Below, in pieces: positions 1-8,838 of a stretch of DNA of 32,470 nucleotides. The DNA comes from SYFY01 sp031385325 (GTDB lineage: Bacteria; Pseudomonadota; Gammaproteobacteria; Pseudomonadales; Azotimanducaceae). The notes under the pieces are model-generated. The model had not been told where the DNA came from. It did not search any database and was given only the letters and a program-made list of their open reading frames with translations. How positions within the stretch are numbered: position 1 is the stretch's first letter; each line of letters begins with the position of its first letter. The stretch covers positions 1-32,470 of the forward strand of contig JANNBJ010000228.1 of NCBI GenBank assembly GCA_031385325.1. The letters run 5' to 3'. A program made the translations under genes and the position numbers.

Positions 1-111
1 AGACTCGATATCGTGGACTGGATCGAGGGGTTCTATAATCGGCAGCGATTGCACTCGTCGATCGGATATCAGACGCCGGTCAATGCAGAATGCAGCCTTG
101 TGGCTGCGTAG
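1..111 (+). CDS. IS3-family transposase (OrfB), C-terminal end, cut by window edge
   Basis: The first 36 codons read in frame to a TAG at 109-111. They carry the typical C-terminus of the IS3-family DDE transposase: a W-I-E-G-F-Y-N-R-x-R stretch followed by L-H-S-S-I-G-Y-x-T-P. This segment lies after the catalytic Glu, so the catalytic residues themselves are outside the window. The gene runs towards the IS right end just downstream. The family is clear, but I cannot name the element from so little sequence. Confidence 0.88.
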   Translation, partial: RLDIVDWIEGFYNRQRLHSSIGYQTPVNAECSLVAA

Positions 112-116
112 TGTGG

Positions 117-141
117 TGTACGTGGAAGCGAGGCAGGGTCA
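117..141 (-). repeat. Terminal inverted repeat (right) of the IS3-family element
   Basis: Read on the minus strand this 25-mer starts TGACCCTGCCTCGCTTCC and ends ACGTACA. It matches 26086-26110 at 24 of 25 positions and a more diverged copy at 26033-26059. Its outermost three bases, TGA, supply the stop codon of the truncated integrase. Confidence 0.7.
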
Positions 142-1041
142 GTCTAGGAGCTTTATCGCAGCTGAATTTAGCGGCACTCGGTGCGCTCTGCGCGACTTCA
201 TCCGTGCAGCTGGAATGGTCCACATGTTGCTATCGGAGTCGATCTCGTCCCAGGTCATGAACCGTACTTCCCCAGATCGAGCAGCAGTCAGTATTGCGAA
301 TTCTAAGGCTCGCGCACTCATACCGTTGCGCAGTTTGAGTTTTGCCATGAACGATTGGATCTCTTGCCACGGCAGGGCTGGATGATGCACTACGTTCTTT
401 AACTTGCTTGGCTTCGGAAGAATTTTGTCCAAATTTCCCTTCCATCTGGCAGGGTTATCGCCACTGCGAAAACCTGAAACCGTCGCCCAATCCAAAATCG
501 ATTCAATTCGCCCTCGTACCCTGGTTGCTGTTTCCGTCTTGGTTGTCCAAATCGGTTTTAGCACTTTCACGACGTGCGCTAACAGGATTTCGGAGGCGGG
601 AAGACTGCCAATAAGCGGGTAGGCATAGCTTTTAAGTGTGTTTTCCCATTGTTGCCTATGTTTCTCGTTTCCCCATGAAGGGGAGAGGCTGTCGATATAG
701 GTTTCGGTGCACTGTGCGAACGTCATCTGCGTTGCGGTCGCTGCCCGCATTTCATTTAGGGCTCGCTCGCGCTCAGAGATTGGATCGATACCCAGATAGA
801 CCAACTTCCGCAGATCATTGGCTTTGTCGCGGGCCGCTGCGAGTGAAATTTCGTGCACAGTACCGAGTCCCATATCCCGAAGTTTTTTTGTCGCGCGGTC
901 CCGCCAGCGAAAAATCCAGGATGCCGTGTCGGCTTTTGTTGTCTTCAGATATAGGCCACGTGCACCAGCGTCGCTATACAGCTTGTTTAAGCCTCTCTTT
1001 CGTCGAGATTCAATTCCTACTTGCGTGAGTTTTTGCAACAT
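139..1041 (-). pseudogene. Tyrosine recombinase (phage/island integrase), 3' end lost to IS insertion
   Basis: A 300-aa product of the DUF4102-type island integrase family, which is normally near 400 aa. Visible parts in order are the N-terminal arm-binding domain (about 15-95, with GARGLYLK and LGTVHEISLAAAR), the SAM-like core-binding domain (about 105-200, MTFAQCTETYIDS), and the start of the catalytic domain with the first catalytic Arg in TAARSGEVR and the beta-hairpin MKSRRAHRVPL. The HxxR box and the nucleophilic Tyr are missing because the frame runs into the IS end, whose TGA acts as stop. It should be catalytically dead. No ribosome-binding site stands out before the ATG. Confidence 0.9.
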
Positions 1042-1454
1042 TGTTGGACTGTACAGACCATATTAGGCCCATACTATACCACGAGTTTTTATGAGCTTTC
1101 ACTAGCTCTAGCAAGACTCGTTAGATCGTAAATAATAATAAAAATACACGAAAGTCTGCCTTTTTGTTTGTTTCAAAACGTCTCATGAAATCTTCGCATG
1201 GCGGACGTCCGCTCCGCCACTCAGTCAACCGATTCAGTATCGGTCCCGCTGACGCAGAATGAATAGTTATATTTATCAATGCGTTAGCGGGTGTCTAGGC
1301 AGGTATTGTGCTTCTCGAATCGGCACACAAACGCCTCATTGTCGACTTTGGTTCAACTAATCTCAGTGTCTGATTTTGTCGGTCCCGTTAGGGATCAGGG
1401 AAGCATCAAGAGGGGGGGCGGGTTCGAGACGACTGAGCTCTCCAGCGCTCAGCA
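1042..1454. other. Intergenic region between two recombinase remnants
   Basis: No gene is supported. The first half is AT-rich for this window. Positions 1245-1291 form a hairpin listed separately. The block at 1200-1240 (GCGGACGTCCGCTCCGCC) loosely resembles the GC-rich core of the 38-bp repeats at 15.8, 17.2 and 23.7 kb. A second CGGTCCCGTTA motif sits near 1380. I see no tRNA or att-site duplication. Confidence 0.5.
1245..1291. repeat. Hairpin repeat, copy D of the dispersed repeat family
   Basis: The left arm CCCGCTGACGC (1245-1255) pairs with the right arm GCGTTAGCGGG (1281-1291). That is 11 base pairs including one G-U, with a 25-nt loop. The same architecture, with near-identical arms and a 23-nt loop, occurs at 23738-23789. 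The function is unknown; a mobile-element end or a REP-like element are the simplest readings. Confidence 0.6.
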
Positions 1455-2983
1455 TCAGACAGCAATTCCCCATCGCCGTCGCTGTGCGTCAAATTCGACT
1501 GGTAACTCCCCATTTCTGGTGAGGGACTCAACGATCATGCCAGGCGGTTGGGTGCGTTCGAGGATTGCGTGTTTCACGTCTGGTGCGAGGTACACCAGGG
1601 TGAGCAGTCGTTTGACGTAGCGGGGATCGCGTCCTGCGTCACGTGCCAGCTGCGCGATGCTGACCGACTCCCGGATGATGGTGTTGTACCACTGATGCGC
1701 GTTGACCAGCGCGCTGACGAGCGTGCGGTTGGGTGCTGGGATGGCGCCGGGAGACTGAATCCGTTTCTGACCGTTGTGACAGGTCTGAACGGTGAGTGGG
1801 ACGGTCCACGTTCCGTTCACGTTCACATGCTCGTCAATGCCCAGTTCCCTGCGGAGCGCGGTTGTATTCAGGCTCAGCGTACACGCGTTGTCGGTGAGCG
1901 TTGCCGATTCGAGGATCTCGATCCAACTTTTATCATCGCTCCCTTCGTTTGCCATGGTCTGCGCGATGCGCAGCGCCTGATCATCCATGGCAACGGTGCC
2001 GGTATCGGCGTCTAGGAGTGCAGCAGGACGCTGCAGCTGCTCTGCCACTGCGGAGTGGATGAATGCCTCCAGCTGTTGTGCAGGCCAGCGCACCCGCGTC
2101 GACGATCGTCCACCGTGCATGACGGCCTGACTGACGTAGTAGCGATACCGCTTACCGTGTTTGTTCGCATGTGAAGGCGACAAGCGATGACCTTGCCCAT
2201 CGAACAGCTTGCCGGCCAGTAGGCTGCGTTCGACGCCGCGTTGTCTGGCGATCTGCCGCTGGGCGTCGAGCTGTGCTTGTACTGCATCGAAAAGATCTCT
2301 GCCGATGATTGCCTCGTGTTGACCTGGATGGGATTGTCCCTGGTGGGTGATTTCACCCACATACAGACGATTGCGCAGGAGCGCGTACAGCGCACCGCGG
2401 GAAAAAGGGTTCCCACCGCAGTGTTTGCCGGTGCTGCTCGTACGAGTCTTGGAGCGAATGCCTTCACGCTCCAGTGCAGTCGCCAGGTTGCGGACGGTCC
2501 CTAGCGCCAGATAGCGTTCGAATATGAAACGGACCCGCTCGGCCTCCTTGGCGTTGATGATCAAATGGCGTTCCTGAGAATCGTAGCCGAGGGGCACGCA
2601 GCCGCCCATCCACATGCCCTTCGCCTTTGACGCAGCAACTTTTCCCTTATGCGCTCACCTGTGATTTCGCGCTCGAACTGGGCGAAGGAGAGCAGTACGT
2701 TGAGGGTAAGGCGCCCCATCGAGGTTGTCGTGTTGAACGCCTGCGTGACGGCGACTACAGATACAGCCTTGGCATCGAACTGCTCGATGAGCTTGGAAAA
2801 ATCAGCGAGTGAGCGTGTCAATCGATCCACCTTGTAGACCACGACGATGTCGACCGAACCGGTGGCGATCACATCGAGTAGTCGCTGCATCGCCGGCGCG
2901 CCTGTCCACCAATGCCGTCGGTCAGGTCGTGCGCACAAGCCTTCCGCGATGGCGCCGCCTCGATACTTTTTCGCCAGAAGCAT
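1455..2983 (-). pseudogene. Large serine recombinase (resolvase/invertase family), frameshifted and missing its N-terminus
   Basis: Two overlapping frames together give most of a site-specific serine recombinase. Upstream part (2561-2983): resolvase catalytic-domain segment with VDIVVVYKVDRLTRS, FNTTTSMGRLTLNVLLSFAQ and FEREITGERIREK. Downstream part (1455-2615): MWMGGCVPLGYD, the Recombinase domain (EAERVRFIFERYLALG, GALYALLRNRLYVGEI) and a C-terminal region ending QRRRWGIAV. The frame changes near 2638-2642. Restoring one base after the Lys codon gives EK-V-A-A-S-K-A-K-G-M, the family norm, so a 1-nt deletion is inferred. The roughly 60 N-terminal residues with the nucleophilic Ser are not recognisable upstream of 2983, so the gene was dead in at least two ways. 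Confidence 0.9.
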
Positions 2984-3171
2984 TCATCGCCAGCTAATGC
3001 AGCAGCAAACCCAAACTCCTGCTTGCCCCAACCGGCATGCACGAGCCCCAACCTGGCAGCGGTCGTATCAAGCCGTGTAGCCAGACCGAAGGTCCGAAGA
3101 TGAATTTCAAGTTGGATGGTTGACTGCGGCCCGTACACGCACCGAACTCGACGGTGCGGCCTGATGCCCGT

Positions 3172-3345
3172 TCAGGACGCGACGTCTTTCTGACGCGTCG
3201 CAGAGACACCGTGCACCATGCCAAGGCCGAGCAGGCACAGCGCGCCTACGCCGATCCACTGCAGTTGCACATTCAACAGGTGCGCGCCGATCGCCAACCC
3301 GATGATCAGCACCAGGTAGCCCGCGAGATAGATCCAGAAAGACAT
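3172..3345 (-). CDS. Small two-helix membrane protein, 57 aa, unknown function
   Basis: A short gene starting MSFWIYLAGYLVLIIGL and ending ATRQKDVAS. It has two hydrophobic segments (about 3-20 and 28-45) joined by a short polar turn (NVQLQW) and a basic tail, so it is probably an inner-membrane hairpin. A GAGG purine run lies about 8 nt before the ATG. It sits 94 nt downstream of the kinase gene on the same strand and could be the last gene of that unit. I do not recognise the family. Coding potential rests on the ribosome-binding site, the strongly patterned hydrophobicity and the operon position. Confidence 0.6.
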   Translation of the reverse strand: MSFWIYLAGYLVLIIGLAIGAHLLNVQLQWIGVGALCLLGLGMVHGVSATRQKDVAS

Positions 3346-3439
3346 ATTATTTGCCTCAGCCCGCCAAACGATTGCGCACTATGGCGCTGCGCCCGATCAC
3401 GTTCTGTACGCACGCGCACACCACGAAGTCACCGCCGCA

Positions 3440-4948
3440 TCATGCCGCGCTCTTCAACCTGCGCACGACCGCTTCGACATCGATGTCTTCATTGGTGTCG
3501 ACACACACCACGTCGGCACCGCGTGGCTCATCGAATGTCGCCAATTGGTGCTCGAGCACGTGCAGGTCTGCATCCGACGGATCCGAGCCGCGCAAGGCGC
3601 GCGCCCGGATCCTGGATTCGAGTACCTCTCGCGGCGCGCTCGTGTAGATAATCCGCAGCGCCACACCCAGTGTTTTTGCAAGACCCACGAAACGCGCTCG
3701 CTTCCTGGCGTCGATGAACGTTGCGTCGACGATCACCGATGTACCGCCCTTTAGCACCGACTCGGCAGCTGCAAGCAGTCGATCATAGACATCCGCAACG
3801 GCGTCAGAACTGTAATCGGCAGCTGCCCCTGCAAGCACTCGTTTGCGCTCCACGTCGGAGCGGATCCTGATCGCCGTCAGCAGCGGTACGAGACGCTCGC
3901 TCAACCAGGACTTTCCCGAACCCGACACACCACAGGTGAGATACATCGCGGTCCCTTGCCCATTCACCATCGAAGCCGCAAAAACAACGTGGCGATCGAA
4001 TCGCGCGCGCAGCACATCCGGCTCACCACTGCCGCCATCGTGCTGCAGTGCCGCCACCTTGGCACGCACCATCGATCGGTAGACCTTGTAGAAGCCAAGC
4101 AGTGCTGCACCCTGATAGTCACCGTTAGCCGCCAGGTACGCATCGAGGAATGCCACGGCGAGATCCGGACGTGACCGGGACTCCAGATCCATCGCCAGAA
4201 AGGCTACATCGCTGATGACATCGACCCAGCGCAACTCGGCACTGAACTCGATGCAGTCGAAGGCATGGATCTCGCCGTCCAGACGAACCAGATTGGTAAG
4301 GTGCAGATCGCCATGGCACTCGCGAACAAAACCATCCGCCCGTCGACGATCAAGGACAACACGCAACGCCTGGTTATGTCCGGCACTCCACCTTTCGATG
4401 TTTCCGATCGTCTCGGCCGCGCGACTGTGCAGACTGGTCAGCACAACCTGCCGGAAGTTCTCTGCCATCGGGCGCCATGCTGCTTCGGCACTGCCGAAGT
4501 CGGCGGGCGGGACACATGGCAGTTGCGCATGAATTGCCGCCAGTTGCACGGCAAACGCCGCGAGATCTGCCGCGGTCAGTGCGCCCCGGGCCAGACACTC
4601 ATCAAGCTGGGCCTGCTGCGGGAACCTGCGCATCTGCACGGCCCACTCGACGGCTTCACCTTCACCGCCGACGCACAGCTTGCCGTTCACCTGCACGATG
4701 GGCACGACGCCTGTGTACAGGTCTGGTGCAAAACGGCGATTGAGTTCGAACTCCGCGTCGCACAGCGTCTTGCGCCTGGCGAGTGTGGAAAAATCCAGAA
4801 ATCCGAAGTCGACGGGTTTTTTGATCTTGTAGGCGAACTCACCGGCCAGAAACACCCACGAGATGTGGGTCTGGATCAGATCAACCGAAGTCACTGCATC
4901 GGAGTACGCGCTCGGGTTCTGCAATTCCGCAAAGTTGAACTGTGGCAT
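3440..4948 (-). CDS. Two-domain protein: aminoglycoside-phosphotransferase-like kinase fused to P-loop kinase
   Basis: A 502-aa protein counted from MPQFNFAELQ; the frame stays open 35 codons further upstream, but that stretch looks non-coding. The N-terminal half is an APH-like kinase domain with the catalytic loop CHGDLHLTNL (about 211-220) and the metal-binding Asp in AFDCIEF (231). The C-terminal half (about 335-502) is a nucleotide kinase/ATPase domain with Walker A GVSGSGKS (340-347). This pairing matches the COG2187-COG0645 architecture; the substrate is unknown. It is 130 nt downstream of the GMC gene on the same strand. Despite the family label there is no reason to call it an antibiotic-resistance gene. 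The start is uncertain because no strong ribosome-binding site is visible. Confidence 0.88.
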   Translation of the reverse strand: MPQFNFAELQNPSAYSDAVTSVDLIQTHISWVFLAGEFAYKIKKPVDFGFLDFSTLARRKTLCDAEFELNRRFAPDLYTGVVPIVQVNGKLCVGGEGEAVEWAVQMRRFPQQAQLDECLARGALTAADLAAFAVQLAAIHAQLPCVPPADFGSAEAAWRPMAENFRQVVLTSLHSRAAETIGNIERWSAGHNQALRVVLDRRRADGFVRECHGDLHLTNLVRLDGEIHAFDCIEFSAELRWVDVISDVAFLAMDLESRSRPDLAVAFLDAYLAANGDYQGAALLGFYKVYRSMVRAKVAALQHDGGSGEPDVLRARFDRHVVFAASMVNGQGTAMYLTCGVSGSGKSWLSERLVPLLTAIRIRSDVERKRVLAGAAADYSSDAVADVYDRLLAAAESVLKGGTSVIVDATFIDARKRARFVGLAKTLGVALRIIYTSAPREVLESRIRARALRGSDPSDADLHVLEHQLATFDEPRGADVVCVDTNEDIDVEAVVRRLKSAA

Positions 4949-5078
4949 CGGCGTAGACGAGGCTCGAACTGACGACACCTGCAGTGTAATGGCTGCATCG
5001 CGACCAGTGCACGTGGTAGAAAAGCCCGGCGCCGGATGCAAGACACCGAGCACCGATCAAACGTGCGACGTCGTGCTA

Positions 5079-6683
5079 TCAGTCGAAGAGGTTGTCCAGT
5101 CGCAGCTTGATCTGATCTGCAACGTATAGAGCCAACGCCTGCAACGTGCTGGTGGGATTGACCCCGCCGGAGGTCACGAACAGGCTGCTGTCTGCAATGA
5201 AGAGGTTTTTGACGTCGTGACAACGCCCCCAGGCGTTGGTGACGGAGCGCTCGGGATCCTGACCCATTCGCGTGGTGCCCATGGCGTGCCCGCTGGAGAT
5301 TCCTTCGGTGATGGTGGGAGCGACGGCGGTGGCACCGGCGGCCCGCAGCACCTCCGTGGCACGTTGTCCGGCATGGGCCAGCATGCGCAGGCTGTTTTCG
5401 CCCAGCCGATACTTCACCTTCACACCGCGAATGCCGTGGCTGTCACTGGTGTTGGGGTCAAGCGTCACACGATTGGATTCTTCTGGCAGATCTTCGCCCA
5501 CGGCCACGATGGTGGCGGAGCGATCAAACATTTCCCGGAAGGCGGCATGGTGTCCCTTGCCCCATGGCAGGGTGCCGCGCATCAGTCCACCCTGGGCCGT
5601 TGCGACCGGACCACTGCTACGCAGGATTTCCATGGTGTAACCACGTGCATACCCGCGTGAAACGTCGGTTTCGTAGAACTCCTTGCTCCACAGCGAACAA
5701 CCGATCGGCCCCTGCCATCCACTCAGTGGATGCGCAAAGGTACCCTGGGTCAGGGTCATGCAGTGCAGCATGAGGTTGCGTCCCACCAGGCCGCTCGAGT
5801 TGGCGAGTCCGTTGGGGAATCGGCCGGAACTGGAGTTGAGCAACAACCGCGGGGTGCCGATTCCGTTGCAGGCAATGATGACGATGTGTGCGCGCTGCTC
5901 GTGTTCGACACCGGCATCGTCGAAGTACAGCACACCACGCGCCATGCCTTGTTCGTCAAGCGTAATCCTGCTTGCCCGGCAACGGGTGCGCAGCTCTACA
6001 CCGCGGCGGATCGCTTCCGGCCAGTAAGTGATGTCGACACTGGCTTTGGCGCCCTGTGCACATCCCGATGCACATGGGCCGAGATTCAGACAAGCCCCGC
6101 GCCCGTGGTACGGCACCGTAGCGATGGCGCTTTCCGATGGCCACCAGTGCCAGCCAAGGGCATTGAAACCACGCGCCACCGTTTCGCCCAGCGTGCCCAG
6201 TGGTACGGGTGGCAACAATCCGTCCTTGGGTGGACACGCCGGGTCGCCGGGTAAACCGGCCACCCCCATAACCCGATCGTTAGCGGCGAAAAACGGTTCC
6301 AGACTCTGGTACGTGATGGGCCAGTCGTCGCCCACGCCATCCAGTGTCCGGGTGCGAAAATCGGCAGGGTGAAACCGCGGAAAATGGGCCATATAGAGGA
6401 TTGTTCCACCACCGACGCCATTGAAGTTGACGGGTTTGATGGGCGAGGCGGTGTCGTCAATGGGATAGTCCGCCGGCCGCCGCCTCAGGTTCGGGCTGCC
6501 GGAGAAATCCGGACGCGACTCCCAATCACGGCCGTTGGTCGGATAGTCGGATGACCGTACCCAATCACCCTGCTCGAGGCAAAGAATTTTCATCCGGGTG
6601 TCGACCAGGCTGTGTGCAATGGCGGCTCCGGCAGCGCCGGCGCCGATGATCAGTACGTCGACGATGTCGCTGGTTCGACTCAT
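5079..6683 (-). CDS. GMC-family FAD-dependent oxidoreductase (choline/gluconate dehydrogenase type)
   Basis: A 534-aa protein. The N-terminal Rossmann motif is VLIIGAGAAGAAIAH, followed by the Glu that binds ADP ribose in CLEQGDW. VNFNGVGGGTILYMAHFPR matches the GMC signature region, and the C-terminal part has GISSGHAMGTTRMG and LFIADSSLFVTSGGVNPTST, including the catalytic His/Asn region. There is no signal peptide or Tat motif, so it is probably cytoplasmic or partner-associated. Its ATG overlaps the stop of the preceding small-subunit gene (ATGA), so the two are probably translationally coupled. By family it oxidises an alcohol or sugar at C-OH; the substrate cannot be read from sequence. 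Confidence 0.93.
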   Translation of the reverse strand: MSRTSDIVDVLIIGAGAAGAAIAHSLVDTRMKILCLEQGDWVRSSDYPTNGRDWESRPDFSGSPNLRRRPADYPIDDTASPIKPVNFNGVGGGTILYMAHFPRFHPADFRTRTLDGVGDDWPITYQSLEPFFAANDRVMGVAGLPGDPACPPKDGLLPPVPLGTLGETVARGFNALGWHWWPSESAIATVPYHGRGACLNLGPCASGCAQGAKASVDITYWPEAIRRGVELRTRCRASRITLDEQGMARGVLYFDDAGVEHEQRAHIVIIACNGIGTPRLLLNSSSGRFPNGLANSSGLVGRNLMLHCMTLTQGTFAHPLSGWQGPIGCSLWSKEFYETDVSRGYARGYTMEILRSSGPVATAQGGLMRGTLPWGKGHHAAFREMFDRSATIVAVGEDLPEESNRVTLDPNTSDSHGIRGVKVKYRLGENSLRMLAHAGQRATEVLRAAGATAVAPTITEGISSGHAMGTTRMGQDPERSVTNAWGRCHDVKNLFIADSSLFVTSGGVNPTSTLQALALYVADQIKLRLDNLFD

Positions 6684-7156
6684 GGGATCCTGAAGAATGG
6701 CTTGCGCAGGCGCACCGGGTCGAGCAGTGCCCAGTCGGTTGGCGCAACCGTGTGGCCGTCGGGGAACGGTGCGCGTGCCGCCAATCCGAGCGCCTCAAGC
6801 ACACGATCATCCCGGTAATAACAGGCCGCGACCACCGTCTCGAAACACCGCAGGAACTCCGGTTCATCACGCCGCAAGCGGGAGATCAATGACATCTGGC
6901 TATCGGGGTCGAGGAGCGTGAAGGGTGCGGTATGCGTATCGCCAGTGATTCGAGCCAGATGATCCAGACCTCGAGCCACCACCGCTGCACGGTTGCCTAG
7001 CTCGCGAAGGGTTTCATCCAGGATCGCGTCGTCGGCAGCGGCCGGTAGATCAGCTTCAGCGGGAATCATGAGTCCGGCGAGCACGGCCAGCATGAGTCGC
7101 TGGGCTTCGCCGAAGCGCCGGTCGGTACCGATGAGATGGGCGGTGGAACTGGTCAT
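6680..7156 (-). CDS. Small subunit of GMC oxidoreductase (gluconate 2-dehydrogenase subunit 3-like)
   Basis: A 158-aa protein, probably starting MTSSTAHLIG; an in-frame extension to 7288 reads as low-complexity Arg-rich sequence and is rejected. It resembles the small subunit of membrane gluconate dehydrogenases mainly in its N-terminal pattern (LMLAVLAGLMIPAEADLPAA), its helical character and its position directly before a GMC large subunit. Its last codons overlap the start of that gene. Unlike classical subunit 3 proteins there is no Tat signal, and no cytochrome subunit is nearby. The family call is moderate; the pairing with the GMC gene is strong. Confidence 0.7.
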   Translation of the reverse strand: MTSSTAHLIGTDRRFGEAQRLMLAVLAGLMIPAEADLPAAADDAILDETLRELGNRAAVVARGLDHLARITGDTHTAPFTLLDPDSQMSLISRLRRDEPEFLRCFETVVAACYYRDDRVLEALGLAARAPFPDGHTVAPTDWALLDPVRLRKPFFRIP

Positions 7157-7607
7157 CGTGCGACATGGTATGCGTTTGCGTCGACTGCGCAAACCGCGGC
7201 ATTGGCGTGCGAGTGGTCTTCGGCAAGCTTCGAAAAGCCGCTGGCCCGTGAATAGCCGGCGCTCCCGCGAGCGTTCCAGTCGATTCACCTGCGCGTGTCA
7301 GGACCAACCGCGCATGCTCCTGTCCGGTGGCGGCCGGGATGGCGAGCAACGCGACCCTGAATTCGACGTATTGCTGGAAGTCTGGTATGCGGAGATGCCC
7401 ACCATCGAAGCGCGCGGCAAGACACTGTGTACACCAGTAGTGCGACGAGAAATCCGTGCGATCGGAAAAAAAGGTCTTCGACGTTTGCTTCATGCGCTCC
7501 GACCCGATCGAAGCGCAGGCGTGAATCAATCAGCGTTGCCTTGTTTGCATCGGGCCGGTGTCAGTGCACGCCAGCACCAGGACAGACAAACGATCACCTC
7601 ATCTCGT
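7157..7607. other. Gene-poor stretch between the GMC operon and the metK remnant
   Basis: Open frames exist on both strands. The minus-strand one (towards 7056) continues into the GMC small-subunit gene in another frame. A plus-strand one (about 7313-7525) is interrupted around an A7 run at 7465-7471. I recognise neither and see no ribosome-binding site. The region may hold a decayed gene. Confidence 0.35.
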
Positions 7608-8549
7608 TCAGAGCATGCTGGCCTGTTCCCAGGGCAACTCCGGGTCGGCGAAGTGTCCCCACCGCGCCACTTCAACAAGGTTGTCCACGGGGAAGCAGGT
7701 GCCACTCCTGAGCAGGCTCAGATCGCAATGCGCGGCCAGCCTGTCGACGCCTAAGGGCGTTCCATCGGCGCCGGTCATGCGCAGCACGAGAGCGCTGCGA
7801 TCGCCGGGAAACCAGCCGAGTACAACCTGGGCTTCCCTGGCGAGTCCGAGTCGCACGATCATCTTCGCCAGTCGACGCGCGTGCAGGCCACCGGCGCGAT
7901 CTGCCTTGAAGAAGTCCTTGCCGGACCACGCGCCGCCGCCGATGGGAACGCGGGGTCCGTAGGCGTCGACCACCAGCTTTTTGCCAGACAAGCCGTTATC
8001 TCCTTCAGGCCCACCCACCTCGAAAGCGCCAGCGCCGTTGACCGTCAGCTGCTCGGGAACAGCGGGCGACAGGCCGGGCAGGATCTCGGCAGCAGTCTGC
8101 AGTTCTTCTTCGAGCACCAGTCGCACGGCGCGATGCAGCCCGATTTCATCCGCAGCGGTCTTCTGCTGAAGTGAACAGCTGAAGGTCTCCACAGCCCATT
8201 GCTGCAGATCACCGGTCTGTGTTTCGCTCACTTCGATCAGTACTTTGCCATCCGGCCCGAGGCCAAGGTCCGGGCGCTCGAGCCGCAATCCGTATAGCCG
8301 CCGTGCGAGACGGTTGACCAGCCAGTGTTCGACCGGCAGGTGATTGGTTTCAGCCAGGTGGTTGGCGTAGCCGATGCAGATGGCCTGGTCGTCGGCCAGT
8401 TCGCGAAAGTCGGCCTCACCGTCTTCCAACAAGCCGACGCACAGATTGGAGACGACCGTCAGCTGCTCCGGAGCGGGGTACCAGCCGTGGCCATAGCCGG
8501 CACTTCGATAGACGTCCTTGACGATGGCTTCGACAGGTGTAATTGCGAC
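7608..8549 (-). pseudogene. metK: S-adenosylmethionine synthetase remnant, 5' end missing
   Basis: The open frame covers the last 310 or so residues of a divergent MetK (family length about 380). It is recognisable by ADDQAICIGYANH (family GDQG..FGYA), by LTVNGAGAFEVGGPEGDNG and by the ATP/phosphate-binding stretch GGGAWSGKDFFKADRAGG. Translation upstream of 8432 remains MetK-like (VEAIVKDVYRSAGYG, family VR..I..IGY) until a TGA at 8550-8552, where it meets an IS3 transposase fragment. The first 60 or so residues, including HPDK, are absent, so the product should be inactive. A functional metK must exist elsewhere if the host needs one. This copy is divergent enough to have been a secondary or horizontally acquired one. 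Confidence 0.82.
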
Positions 8550-8838
8550 TCATCGACGGTGTCATCTGGTAGTCCCGCAGCAACTAGCAATGTTGCGCAC
8601 TCGCATATTGGCCGCCTCCATCCGTATGCATGATGAGTCCTGCCCCCGGCTTGCGTTGCCAGTACGCTGAACGCAATGAATCACACATCAGATCAGCCGT
8701 CATGCGCTCACTCATCGACCAGCCTACAACCCGCTGACTCGCAAGATCCAGGATCACCGCCAGATACAGCCAGCCCTCAACTTCACGCGCTCCTGCAAAC
8801 GCCAGCGAAAGAGAACTGCCTGCAGACACGCAACCCAC
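8547..8838 (-). pseudogene. IS3-family transposase fragment (DDE core)
   Basis: Read on the minus strand: EGWLYLAVILDLASQRVVGW, then SMSERMTADLMCDSLRSAYW, then GLIMHTDGGGQYAS. This is the central DDE region of an IS3-family OrfB, with the second catalytic Asp in HTDGGGQY. After ASAQHC an in-frame TAG replaces the usual Arg; then LLRDYQMTPSMSR continues the family consensus, which normally goes on KGNCWDNA. Homology ends at SMSR, exactly at the metK junction. Sequence before EGWLYLAV is no longer recognisable. Both ends are lost, so this is a relic. It may or may not belong to the element at 1-141. Confidence 0.82.

Larger units (their letters stand above)
1..141 (+). mobile_element. Right end of an IS3-family insertion sequence
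   Basis: The transposase stop is followed by 30 bp that end in a sequence typical of an IS3-family right inverted repeat (positions 117-141; read inwards it begins TGACCCTGCCTCG). The assignment is supported inside the window: the same 25 bp recur at 26086-26110 with one mismatch. The element ends exactly where the neighbouring integrase frame stops. The left end lies outside the window, so the size is unknown. Confidence 0.75.

Noticed and set aside
2600..2650. Programmed frameshift in the serine recombinase
   Set aside because: No slippery heptamer with a downstream structure is evident, the family does not use frameshifting, and the N-terminus is missing anyway.
7056..7529. Minus-strand open frame of 157 codons between metK and the GMC genes
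   Set aside because: Its end overlaps the GMC small-subunit gene in another frame, no family is recognisable, and there is no ribosome-binding site.
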